NCBI RefSeq assembly: GCF_900101545.1
Contig: NZ_FMZU01000029.1
Coordinates: forward strand, 1-64,000
Reading direction: 5' to 3'
DNA: 64,000 nt
Origin: Variovorax sp. CF079
Lineage (GTDB): Bacteria; Pseudomonadota; Gammaproteobacteria; Burkholderiales; Burkholderiaceae_C
In this document: in pieces, positions 51,554 through 59,466 of the stretch
How the letters are laid out: each line of letters begins with the position of its first letter
Position numbering within the stretch: the first letter of the stretch is position 1
Notes under the pieces: model-generated
Seen by the model: the letters and a program-made list of their open reading frames with translations, nothing else
Told to the model about the DNA's origin: nothing
The model's database searches: none
Translations under genes and position numbers: made by a program

Positions 51554-52621
51554 TCAACCAGCCTCACTCATGCTGGGCTGCTGGTGGATGCGCTCGTGCT
51601 CCATACCCTTCAGCAGGTCGAGCGCTACGTCGACGATCATGTCTTCCTGACCGCCCACCATGCGACGCCGTCCCAGTTCGACCAGGATGTCGACGGTCTT
51701 CAGGCCGTACTTCTTGGCGGCAACTTCCGAATGCCGCAGGAAGCTCGAGTACACGCCGGCATAGCCCAGCGCCAGGGTCTCGCGGTCCACACGCACCGGT
51801 CGGTCCTGCAGCGGGCGCACGATGTCGTCGGCCGCGTCCATCAGCTTGTACAGGTCCGTGCCGTGGTTCCACCCCAGGCGCGCGGCTGCGGCAATGAACA
51901 CCTCCAGGGGCGCATTGCCCGCGCCGGCGCCCATGCCCGCCAGGCTGGCATCCACGCGGTCGCAGCCCTCTTCCACCGCGACGATGCTGTTGGCCACGCC
52001 CAGGCTCAGGTTGTGGTGCGCGTGCATGCCCGTCTGTGTCTCGGGTTTCAGCACATCCTTGAACGCGCGGAACCGGTCGCGCACATCGTTCATGTTCAGC
52101 GCGCCGCCAGAGTCCACCACGTAGCAGCAGGTCGCCCCGTAGCTCTCCATCATCTTGGCCTGCTGCGCCAGCGCCTGCGGCGTGGTCATGTGGCTCATCA
52201 TCAGAAAACCCACGGCCTCCATGCCGAGGTGGCGCGCGTACTCGATGTGCTGCTTCGAGATGTCGGCCTCGGTGCAATGCGTGGCCACGCGAACGATGCG
52301 CGCGCCCGCGTCATGGGCCGCCTTGAGATCGTGCACGGTGCCGATGCCTGGCAGCAGCAGCGTTGCGATCTTGGCGTGCTTGGCCACGCTGGCCACCGCT
52401 TCGATCCACTCGAGGTCGGTGTGAGCGCCGAAGCCGTAGTTGAAACTGCCGCCTTGCAGGCCGTCGCCATGGGCAACCTCGATGGAGTCGACCTTGGCCT
52501 CGTCGAGCGCCTTGGCGATCTGCCTGGCTTGCTCCACGCTGTACTGGTGGCGAATGGCATGGCTGCCGTCGCGCAGCGTCACGTCGGAGATGTAGATCTT
52601 CTTGCTAACGTCGTGGCTCAT
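51554..52621 (-). CDS. dmpG: 4-hydroxy-2-oxovalerate aldolase
   Basis: A 355-residue HMGL-like TIM barrel enzyme that splits 4-hydroxy-2-oxovalerate into pyruvate and acetaldehyde. Catalytic residues are in ISDVTLRDGSHAIRHQY (Arg17, Asp18, His21), and the metal-binding histidines in TGMHAHHNLSLG. The C-terminal part has the DmpG-type communication domain (YSSFLRHSEVAAKKYGLKTV). It normally forms a channelling complex with the acetaldehyde dehydrogenase encoded 11 bases upstream. Length is normal. Confidence 0.95.
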   Translation of the reverse strand: MSHDVSKKIYISDVTLRDGSHAIRHQYSVEQARQIAKALDEAKVDSIEVAHGDGLQGGSFNYGFGAHTDLEWIEAVASVAKHAKIATLLLPGIGTVHDLKAAHDAGARIVRVATHCTEADISKQHIEYARHLGMEAVGFLMMSHMTTPQALAQQAKMMESYGATCCYVVDSGGALNMNDVRDRFRAFKDVLKPETQTGMHAHHNLSLGVANSIVAVEEGCDRVDASLAGMGAGAGNAPLEVFIAAAARLGWNHGTDLYKLMDAADDIVRPLQDRPVRVDRETLALGYAGVYSSFLRHSEVAAKKYGLKTVDILVELGRRRMVGGQEDMIVDVALDLLKGMEHERIHQQPSMSEAG

Positions 52622-52632
52622 TGCGGTCTCCT

Positions 52633-53586
52633 TCAGGCGACCACCGCGGCGAGCATCCGCTCCGCCATCGATTCGGCGGTGCGCAGGGCCGCGCTGGTCA
52701 TGATGTCGAGGTTGCCCGCGTAGGCCGGCAGGTAGTGCGCAGCGCCTTCCACCTCCAGGAAGATGGAGGTCTTCAGGCCGTGCATGCGCACGCCAACGCC
52801 GGGGATGCGGATCGGGTGGTCGGCCTCGATGCGGTCGAACTGCACTTTCTGCTTGAGGCGGTACCCCGGCACGTAAGCCTGCACGTCGGCGGCCATGCGC
52901 TCGACCGACTCGGCGATCAGGTCCTCGTCGGCGAACTCGCTGAGCGTGTAGACCGTGTCGCGCATGATCAGCGGCGGCTCGGCCGGGTTCATCACGATGA
53001 TGGCCTTGCCCCTGGCCGCGCCGCCTACCACCTCGATGGCCTTCGACGTGGTCTCGGTGAACTCGTCGATGTTGGCTCGTGTGCCGGGGCCGGCGCTCTT
53101 GCTGGAAATGCTGGCGACGATCTCGCCGTAGTGAACCTTGGCCACGCGCGAGACGGCCGCCACCATCGGAATGGTGGCCTGGCCGCCGCAGGTGACCATG
53201 TTGACGTTTGGCGCGTCCAGGTGCGCTTGGCCGTTCACCACAGGAACGCAGTACGGGCCGATCGCCGCGGGCGTGAGGTCCACCAGGCGAATCTCCGACT
53301 TGAGTTCACGCAGGAAGGCATCGTTCCTGACGTGCGCACCGGCCGAGGTCGCGTCGAAGACGATGTCGATGTCCGCGAACACCGGCAGGCGCGAGAGGCC
53401 TTCCACGCCCTCGTGGGTGGTGGCCACGCCCTGGCGCGCGGCACGCGCCAGGCCATCGGAGGCGGCGTCGATGCCGACCATGGCACCCATTTCGATGTGG
53501 CGGCCGTGGCGCAGGATCTTGATCATCAGATCCGTGCCGATGTTGCCGCTGCCGATGATGGCAGCCTTCAGCTTGCGATCAGCCAC
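52633..53586 (-). CDS. dmpF: Acetaldehyde dehydrogenase (acylating)
   Basis: A 317-residue NAD- and CoA-dependent enzyme converting acetaldehyde to acetyl-CoA. The Rossmann motif is AAIIGSGNIGTDL and the catalytic Cys133 lies in NMVTCGGQATIP. The start is GTG at 53586, preceded by AAGGAGG and lying eight bases inside the end of the tautomerase gene, so the two are coupled. It partners the aldolase encoded next. Normal length for the DmpF/MhpF family. Confidence 0.95.
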   Translation of the reverse strand: MADRKLKAAIIGSGNIGTDLMIKILRHGRHIEMGAMVGIDAASDGLARAARQGVATTHEGVEGLSRLPVFADIDIVFDATSAGAHVRNDAFLRELKSEIRLVDLTPAAIGPYCVPVVNGQAHLDAPNVNMVTCGGQATIPMVAAVSRVAKVHYGEIVASISSKSAGPGTRANIDEFTETTSKAIEVVGGAARGKAIIVMNPAEPPLIMRDTVYTLSEFADEDLIAESVERMAADVQAYVPGYRLKQKVQFDRIEADHPIRIPGVGVRMHGLKTSIFLEVEGAAHYLPAYAGNLDIMTSAALRTAESMAERMLAAVVA

Positions 53587-53785
53587 GGTGTGCCTCCTTG
53601 GCGGCAACGCCCTTGGGAACGCCACCGACGCCCCAATGCGCGGCCGGCACTTCCTGCAGGATCACGCGAATGGATTCGCGCGGGGCTGCGGTGGCTTCGA
53701 CAGCAGCATCGGTGAGCCCGCGGATGAGGGCGGTCTTCGCCTCTGCACTGCGGCCCTCTATCAGGGTGACCTGGATCAATGGCAT
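53579..53785 (-). CDS. dmpI: 4-oxalocrotonate tautomerase
   Basis: A 68-residue tautomerase. After removal of Met the catalytic Pro1 is exposed (PLIQVTLIEGRSAEAKTALI). Arg11 and Arg39 of the classical enzyme are present and position 50 is Trp in place of Phe (HWGVGG). It converts 2-hydroxymuconate to 2-oxo-3-hexenedioate. Overlaps the dehydrogenase gene by eight bases and follows the decarboxylase gene by seven. Confidence 0.93.
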   Translation of the reverse strand: MPLIQVTLIEGRSAEAKTALIRGLTDAAVEATAAPRESIRVILQEVPAAHWGVGGVPKGVAAKEAHRG

Positions 53786-53792
53786 GTTCGCC

Positions 53793-54566
53793 TCATTCGG
53801 TGGTGTTGAATTCGACGCGGCCGAGACCTTGCATCTCGAGCGCAATATGCTGGCCGGGCTTGAGGGCTTCGGCCGCGGTGGCGCCGCCGGCCATCACCAG
53901 CCACCCCGGCTCCAGCGGCTCGTCCGCTCCTGCGCTCAGACGCGCGGCGGCAACGAGGGAGCGCAGTGGATTGCCAAGAATCCCCGCGGTGCTCCCGACC
54001 TGGCGCGGCGCACCGTCGATCGATAGGATGAGGCCCAGGTTGCTGAAGTCCTGTCGCGGGTCGCACCAGGGACCGATCACGTATCCCGACGACGACGCGT
54101 TGTCGGCAATGACGTCCTCCAGCGAGAAGCGGAAGTTCTCGAAGCGGGAGTCGATGATCTCGAGCGCCGGTGCAATCGCGACCACGGCATCGAGCGCCTG
54201 CGCGAGGCTGGCGCCCGCAGGCAGCGGCTTGCCGAGCAGGAAGGCCAATTCGGGCTCGACGCGTGGATGGACGAACCGGCTCAGTGCCACCTGGCCGCCA
54301 TCCTCTTCAGCCATTGCATCGGTCAGGCGTCCCCAGATCATGTCGTGCACGCCCATCTGGACCATCTTCGCGCGGCTGGTGAAGCCCATCTTCATGCCGG
54401 TGCGCCGCTCGCCGCGTGCGAGCCGCTGTGCAATTGAAGCGCGCTGAATCTCATAGGCATCCTCGACGCTGAGCTCTTCCTCCTGCCCGAACTGCGAGAT
54501 GGGTTTTGCATGGCGTGCGGCATCGTCTACCCGCTGCGCCAAAGCTGCGATTCCTTGCTGGCTCAT
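53793..54566 (-). CDS. dmpH: 2-oxo-3-hexenedioate (4-oxalocrotonate) decarboxylase
   Basis: A 257-residue member of the hydratase/decarboxylase family. The metal-binding acidic residues are in HPRVEPELAFLLGKPL and LEIIDSRFENFRF, and RTGMKMGFTSRAKMVQMGVH gives the family lysine. Next to a closely related hydratase gene, it is assigned as the decarboxylase because the K-M-G-F-T-S-R-A-K-M-x-Q-M-G-V segment is typical of DmpH. It yields 2-oxopent-4-enoate and works in complex with the hydratase. Its ATG overlaps the hydratase stop by four bases. Confidence 0.9.
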   Translation of the reverse strand: MSQQGIAALAQRVDDAARHAKPISQFGQEEELSVEDAYEIQRASIAQRLARGERRTGMKMGFTSRAKMVQMGVHDMIWGRLTDAMAEEDGGQVALSRFVHPRVEPELAFLLGKPLPAGASLAQALDAVVAIAPALEIIDSRFENFRFSLEDVIADNASSSGYVIGPWCDPRQDFSNLGLILSIDGAPRQVGSTAGILGNPLRSLVAAARLSAGADEPLEPGWLVMAGGATAAEALKPGQHIALEMQGLGRVEFNTTE

Positions 54567-55357
54567 TGCTGTTGCTCCTCGAACACTGCGCGCACCGACC
54601 CGAGGCCCTGGATGCGGGCTTCGAACACATCCCCGGGGTTGACGGGAACCATCGGCCCCAGTGCGCCGGTGAGCACCACGTCGCCGGCCTTCAGGCCGCG
54701 GCCCAGTTCGGCCATCTTGTTGGCCAGCCACAGGGCCGCATTGAGTGGATGCCCAAGGCACGCAGCGCCCGCGCCCAGGCTGACCTGCTCGCCTTTGCGC
54801 TCCATGACCATGCCAGCCAGGCGCAGGTCCAGGTCGTCCAGAGGAACCGGGGTATTGCCGAGCACGAACAAACCACTGGAGGCGTTGTCTGCCACCGTGT
54901 CGACGAACCGGATGTTCCATTCGGCAATGCGGCTGCCCACGATCTCGATCGCGGGCAGCGCGAACGCAACGCCGAGCAGCATCTGCGCCATCGAGATACC
55001 GGGTTCGAGCAAGTCGTGCTCCATGACCAGCGCAACTTCTGCCTCGACCTTGGGCTGCATCAACCTGGACCAGCGCACCGGCTCGCCATCCGCGATCGCC
55101 ATGTCGGCGAACAGCATGCCGTAGTCGGGCTGGTCCACGCCGAGCTGCTTCTGCACCGCCTTCGCCGTGAGGCCGATCTTCCGGCCGACGAGCCGTCCGC
55201 CACCTTGCAGCTTGCGCTGCGTGTTGATCTCCTGGACGGCGTAGGCCTCTTGCGGGCCGAACCCGGGGAAAGTCTCCCGCAAAGGCGCGATCGCCTTGCC
55301 GCCGGAGGCGGCGCTCCACAGCGAATCTGCTGCCACTTCGATGTCACGCGTTGTCAT
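54563..55357 (-). CDS. dmpE: 2-oxopent-4-enoate hydratase
   Basis: A 264-residue hydratase. Features are VGRKIGLTAKAVQKQLGVDQ, QPKVEAEVALVMEHDLLEPG, ALPAIEIVGSRIAEWNIRFV and TVADNASSGLFVLG, which are typical of DmpE/MhpD/XylJ. It adds water to 2-oxopent-4-enoate to give 4-hydroxy-2-oxovalerate. Starts at 55357, overlapping the upstream semialdehyde dehydrogenase stop by four bases. Assignment against the decarboxylase rests on sequence detail and operon order. Confidence 0.9.
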   Translation of the reverse strand: MTTRDIEVAADSLWSAASGGKAIAPLRETFPGFGPQEAYAVQEINTQRKLQGGGRLVGRKIGLTAKAVQKQLGVDQPDYGMLFADMAIADGEPVRWSRLMQPKVEAEVALVMEHDLLEPGISMAQMLLGVAFALPAIEIVGSRIAEWNIRFVDTVADNASSGLFVLGNTPVPLDDLDLRLAGMVMERKGEQVSLGAGAACLGHPLNAALWLANKMAELGRGLKAGDVVLTGALGPMVPVNPGDVFEARIQGLGSVRAVFEEQQQ

Positions 55358-56823
55358 TGCGGCGCTCCGTTGAACTTGATGCAAACATTGCTCAGCTCCG
55401 TATAGAACTCGAGCGAGTGAACGCCTCCCTCGCGGCCGATGCCGGAAGCTCCGGAGCCGCCGAAGGCCGTGCGCAGGTCGCGCAGGAACCATGTGTTGAC
55501 CCACACGACGCCCACCTTCAAGGCGTTGGCGAAGCGATGTGCCCGGTCGACGTCCCGCGTGTAGACGGAAGCGGCCAGGCCGTAGCGCGTGTCGTTCGCC
55601 ATCTGGAGTGCCTCGGATTCACGATCGAAGGGGATCACGCAGCAGCAGGGGCCGAAGATCTCTTCGCTGGCCACACGCGAGCCGTGCGGCAAGCCCGTCC
55701 ACACCGTCGGCTCGATCCAGGCGCCACCCTCGAGCGCCTGCGGCACCTTCGGCACCCCGCCGCCATGGACGACCGAAGCGCCCTCATCCCTCGCCAAGGC
55801 GTAGTAGCCGAGGACCTTGGCCTGGTGCTCGGCCGAGACAAGGGGCCCGAAATTGGCGTCAGGACCGTCGGGCCGGCCCGGCTTCAGGCGCGCCGCCGCG
55901 GCAGCCAGCCGCTGCACGACGGCGTCGAAAACCGGGCGCTGCACGTACACCCGCTCGGTGCCGAGGCAGACCTGGCCCGAGTTCTCGAAGACCGAGCGGG
56001 TCAGCCCGGCGATGGTCACGTCCAGGTCCGCATCCTCGAACACCACCGCGGCGTTCTTGCCACCGAGTTCCATCGACACCGGCTTGATGCCTTCCGCAGC
56101 CGCCCGCATGATGGCGGCACCCGTACGCGTCTCTCCCGTGAACGTGACCGCATCGATGTCCGGATGCGTGGTGAGAAATTCGCCGGCAGAGTCCGGGCCG
56201 AACCCGTGCACGACGTTGTAGACCCCTTTGGGGATGCCCACGGCGTTCATGACTTCACCCAAGAGCGCCGCCGTGGCCGGCGTTTCCTCCGAGGGCTTGA
56301 CGACGACGGTGTTGCCGCACGCCAGCGCGGGCCCGACCTTCCACGTCATCAGCAGCAGCGGCAGGTTCCACGGGCACACCACGGCCACGACGCCCTTCGG
56401 CCGCCTCGATGCATAGTTCAACGCGGGCTTGCCATCCGGCGCATGGCTGGCAAAGCTCTCCGTCGGCACGTTGCGCACGACATCCGCAAACACGCGGAAG
56501 TTCGCCGCGCCGCGTGGGATGTCGAGATGCGATGCCAGCGAGCGCGGCTTGCCGGTGTCCGCCACTTCAGCGGCAATGAAGTCCTCCGCGCGGCGATCGA
56601 TCTCCGCAGCAAGCGCATACAGCAGGTCGCAGCGTTGCGCGAGCTTGAGGGATCCCCAAGGGCCATGGAGCGCCTCGCGCGCCGCGCGCACCGCGTCGTC
56701 CACGTCCTCGCGTCCGGCCTCGCTGACCTTGTCGATGAGTGAGCCGTCGACGGGGTTGATGTCGTCGAAGGTCCGGCCGCCGCGCCCCTCGCGGTACTCG
56801 CCATTGATGAAGTTGAGAATCAC
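55354..56823 (-). CDS. dmpC: 2-hydroxymuconic semialdehyde dehydrogenase
   Basis: A 489-residue NAD-dependent aldehyde dehydrogenase. Catalytic residues are Asn153 (VCPWNLPLLLMTWK), Glu252 (SMELGGKNAAVVF) and Cys286 (ENSGQVCLGTERV), with NAD-loop FTGETRTGAAIM. The start is GTG at 56823 with AGGAGG upstream. It overlaps the class II aldolase-type gene by four bases. It oxidises 2-hydroxymuconic semialdehyde, sending flux through the oxalocrotonate branch; no separate hydrolase (DmpD) gene is present in the operon. Confidence 0.92.
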   Translation of the reverse strand: MILNFINGEYREGRGGRTFDDINPVDGSLIDKVSEAGREDVDDAVRAAREALHGPWGSLKLAQRCDLLYALAAEIDRRAEDFIAAEVADTGKPRSLASHLDIPRGAANFRVFADVVRNVPTESFASHAPDGKPALNYASRRPKGVVAVVCPWNLPLLLMTWKVGPALACGNTVVVKPSEETPATAALLGEVMNAVGIPKGVYNVVHGFGPDSAGEFLTTHPDIDAVTFTGETRTGAAIMRAAAEGIKPVSMELGGKNAAVVFEDADLDVTIAGLTRSVFENSGQVCLGTERVYVQRPVFDAVVQRLAAAAARLKPGRPDGPDANFGPLVSAEHQAKVLGYYALARDEGASVVHGGGVPKVPQALEGGAWIEPTVWTGLPHGSRVASEEIFGPCCCVIPFDRESEALQMANDTRYGLAASVYTRDVDRAHRFANALKVGVVWVNTWFLRDLRTAFGGSGASGIGREGGVHSLEFYTELSNVCIKFNGAPQ

Positions 56824-57518
56824 GGTTGTGCCTCCTGGAAGTTGATCTCTGGGTCTCCCGCGCTCAGGTACTCCCACATTCGCTCGAAAATGCCGCCGGC
56901 ATCGGTGGCCCGCCGTTCACGCTCTGCCGCATCGAGCACGACCGATTCGTCCTGCAAGCCGGCCGCCAGCACGGCAAGCTCGATCCGCGCTGCATCCTCG
57001 AGATACCAGGTCAGCACCACCGCCTTGGCGAGCGAGTCGCTCGCGACCAGCACGCCATTGCCGCGCATCACGATCGCGTTGGCGCTTCCCATCGCGTCGA
57101 TCACCGCTGCGGCCCGTTCGTCGTCCCGCACGAGTTGCGGGTCGTCCCACAAGGCCGCACCGGCACCAAAGTAGGCGCCCATCCCATGGCGAGTCCGGGG
57201 TGTGCGCCGCGCGGTGCCCAGCGCCATGAGCAAGGGCGGCATCGTGCGGGTCACGGCGTGAACGTGGGCGTGGCGTTGATAGATCTGCTGGTGCAAACGA
57301 ACCTCGCCCAGCACGCCTGCCGGCAACGCCCCGGTCACAGGCACGACGGTGCCCGGCTCGCCAGGGCCAATCAGGCCCATCGGCCGCGAGGCACAGACCA
57401 GGAAGTTGCCCTCGTCGAGGCGGACGCTGCAGTGGCCATAGGCGTGTGCCAGGCCATGACGCGCCAACGCGCGGGCAGCAATGCGCAGTTCGCGCTGAAC
57501 GGCTGGAGCGGCGTTCAA
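56820..57518 (-). CDS. Class II aldolase/adducin family protein, probable decarboxylase of a carboxylated ring-cleavage product
   Basis: A 232-residue protein of the fuculose-aldolase fold. The metal site is partly visible in GEVRLHQQIYQRHAHVHAVT (Glu72, His85, His87). The third histidine, usually in R-x-H-G, is replaced by Asn in IVMRGNGVLVAS. Family members in aromatic pathways include CmtD of p-cumate degradation and dihydroxyphthalate decarboxylases. The start is a TTG at 57518 with GAGGGG eight bases upstream; no ATG or GTG fits. It lies between the extradiol dioxygenase and the semialdehyde dehydrogenase, exactly where a ring-cleavage decarboxylase would act. Confidence 0.75.
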   Translation of the reverse strand: MNAAPAVQRELRIAARALARHGLAHAYGHCSVRLDEGNFLVCASRPMGLIGPGEPGTVVPVTGALPAGVLGEVRLHQQIYQRHAHVHAVTRTMPPLLMALGTARRTPRTRHGMGAYFGAGAALWDDPQLVRDDERAAAVIDAMGSANAIVMRGNGVLVASDSLAKAVVLTWYLEDAARIELAVLAAGLQDESVVLDAAERERRATDAGGIFERMWEYLSAGDPEINFQEAQP

Positions 57519-57529
57519 GGTGGTGCCCC

Positions 57530-58399
57530 TCAGGCGGGCTCGCGAAACTCGGCGATGTCGGGCACGGCCCCCCACATGCAGAACGATTCGTTTCCGCGAG
57601 GAAACTGCCGCGGCTGGTAGGTCAGCTCCTCTTCCGCGGTGATCAAGCGCACGCCGGTGGAGTACTCGAAGATCATTCCGTCCGGCCCGAAGAAGTAGAG
57701 GAAGCGCGCGCCGGAGGTCGGGTGGCGACCCGGTCCGAAGGCGATCTTGACCCCCTTCTTCTGGAGCATGTACCAGGCGCGCATGATGTCGTCCACGCTT
57801 TCGACCTGGTGGTTGACGTGCTGCACGCCCGAACGGGTCGTCGGGAACATGGCCACCTTGTGATGCACCTCGTCGATCCGCAGCAGTGGCGCATCGCCGA
57901 TGCGGTCGCTCACGCGCGCGCCGAGCACCTGGGTCCAGAAGCGCTCGTCTCGCTGGGCGTCGGTCGTGCACAGCCCGACATGGCTGAAGCCCGTGATGCC
58001 GGCATCACGCGACGGAAAGTAACGGCGCCCGCTATGGTGGGGGCCGAGCACGAGATCGATCTTGTTGCCGGTGGGATCTTTGAAGTGGATGAAGCTGCGC
58101 ACGTGGCGTTGTTCGCATTCGTCCGCGCAACCGCGGCGAACCTCGACGCCGGCGTTGCTGAGTTCCGCAGCGGCCGCGTCCAGTTCATCGGCAGTGCGCA
58201 GCTCGAAGCCCACCGTGTGGTCCGCCGGGTCGCCGTCGAAGTACACCAGGGTGTGGTCGCGACTGTCGCTGCGGAAGTACGAGGCGCCCGCCTCCTGCCT
58301 TGCGCGCTCCAGGCCGAGCATCTCGCGCGCAAAAAGGTCCGCCTGGTCACGCTGCCGGGTTCCGAGGCGCACGTAACGAATATCGAGCAGGTTGATCAC
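57530..58399 (-). CDS. VOC-type extradiol ring-cleavage dioxygenase
   Basis: A 289-residue two-domain vicinal oxygen chelate protein. The Fe(II) ligands are His140 (ITGFSHVGLCTT), His194 (GVQHVNHQVES) and Glu245 (GMIFEYSTGV). The N-terminal domain lacks these ligands, as usual. It differs from catechol 2,3-dioxygenase of the XylE type and is closer to 2,3-dihydroxyaryl acid or bicupin-like VOC dioxygenases. First gene of the operon; 81 bases separate it from the divergent LysR gene. The presence of a decarboxylase-type gene next suggests a 2,3-dihydroxybenzoate-like substrate cleaved at the 3,4 bond. Confidence 0.85.
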   Translation of the reverse strand: MINLLDIRYVRLGTRQRDQADLFAREMLGLERARQEAGASYFRSDSRDHTLVYFDGDPADHTVGFELRTADELDAAAAELSNAGVEVRRGCADECEQRHVRSFIHFKDPTGNKIDLVLGPHHSGRRYFPSRDAGITGFSHVGLCTTDAQRDERFWTQVLGARVSDRIGDAPLLRIDEVHHKVAMFPTTRSGVQHVNHQVESVDDIMRAWYMLQKKGVKIAFGPGRHPTSGARFLYFFGPDGMIFEYSTGVRLITAEEELTYQPRQFPRGNESFCMWGAVPDIAEFREPA

Positions 58400-58477
58400 G
58401 GCATGTCTCCTTTTTCTGGGGCTGCCGGCACTTTAGAAAAATCGATGACATTCCGGAAATGAAAAAATAGAATTCGT

Positions 58478-58498
58478 GATATGTCATCAACACATATC
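58478..58498. promoter_or_regulatory. Inverted repeat at the LysR start codon
   Basis: GATATGT - seven bases - ACATATC covers the ATG of the LysR gene (58481) in the short divergent gap. It is a possible autoregulatory site of the LysR protein. The same gap (58400-58480) is AT-rich and must also hold the promoter for the dioxygenase operon. Confidence 0.45.
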
Positions 58499-59449
58499 AA
58501 GGCAGGCCACCCCTCCCGTCTCCTGTCGCGGCAGGTCGATCTCAACCTGCTCGAACTCTTCGAGACGGTCTATCGCACGCGAAACCTGACCGCGGCCGGG
58601 TCACAGCTCGGCCTGAGCCAGCCGGCGGTCAGCCGGGGCCTTGGGCGGCTTCGGGAGATGTATGGGGATGCGTTGTTCGTCCGGCAACAGCGCGGCGTCG
58701 TGCCGACGCCCTTTGCCGACTCGCTGGTGTCTCCCGTGAGCTCGGCGCTCGAGATCCTCCGCTCCACCGTCCACCGGCCTACCTTCTGTCAAGCCGAGGA
58801 GGCACGCACGTTCAGGGTCTCCATGAGCGACATCGGCGAGCGACTGTTTCTTCCACGCCTGATGCGGCACCTGGCCGAGGTGGCCCCGCAGGTCATCATC
58901 GAGGTCGTTTCGCCGAGCCAGGGCGAGCTGTTCGACGGGTTGGCGTCGGGCCAGATCGATCTTGCGGTGGGCTATCTGAGCGACCTGGGCAAGCAGATGC
59001 ACCAGCGCCGCCTGTTTCGCGAACGGTTCGTGTACGTGGCCCGCAAGGATCACCCAGGCGTCAAGGGCAAGCTGCGCCGCGACCAGCTACGGGAACTGGC
59101 GCATGTGGTGGCGGGCCCCGAAGGACAGCAGCACGCCGCCGCCGTGGAGAAGGTGCTGTCAGGGAGCCGCGTCAAGGCAAGGGTGGCACTGAGAGTCCAC
59201 AGCTTCCTGTGCGTGGGGCCCATCGTCGCGAGCACCGACATGATTGGCGCGGTGCCCAGCAACCTGGGGGCGGTGGTCGCTCCCCATATGCAGCTGCAGC
59301 TCGTGGAGCCGCCGGTACAGTTCCCGGCTTTCGATGTCTCGATGACGTGGCATCAAAGATTCCATCGCGACCCCGGCAGCGAGTGGCTGCGCAGCGTGTT
59401 CATCACCCTGTTCGACTCCCTGAGGGTGCCATTCGAGACCGAGGCGTAG
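58481..59449 (+). CDS. LysR family regulator of the meta-cleavage operon
   Basis: A 322-residue LysR protein of the NodD/NahR-like branch. The helix-turn-helix is VDLNLLELFETVYRTRNLTA, then AGSQLGLSQPAVSRGLGRLR. The effector domain starts near ARTFRVSMSDIGERLFLPRL. It is divergent from the dioxygenase operon and so is the probable activator. The ATG at 58481 has no Shine-Dalgarno sequence and lies in an inverted repeat, so the mRNA may be leaderless. It converges with the next LysR gene (17 bases between stops). Confidence 0.9.
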   Translation: MSSTHIKAGHPSRLLSRQVDLNLLELFETVYRTRNLTAAGSQLGLSQPAVSRGLGRLREMYGDALFVRQQRGVVPTPFADSLVSPVSSALEILRSTVHRPTFCQAEEARTFRVSMSDIGERLFLPRLMRHLAEVAPQVIIEVVSPSQGELFDGLASGQIDLAVGYLSDLGKQMHQRRLFRERFVYVARKDHPGVKGKLRRDQLRELAHVVAGPEGQQHAAAVEKVLSGSRVKARVALRVHSFLCVGPIVASTDMIGAVPSNLGAVVAPHMQLQLVEPPVQFPAFDVSMTWHQRFHRDPGSEWLRSVFITLFDSLRVPFETEA

Positions 59450-59466
59450 GCGGCGACGACCCGCGA

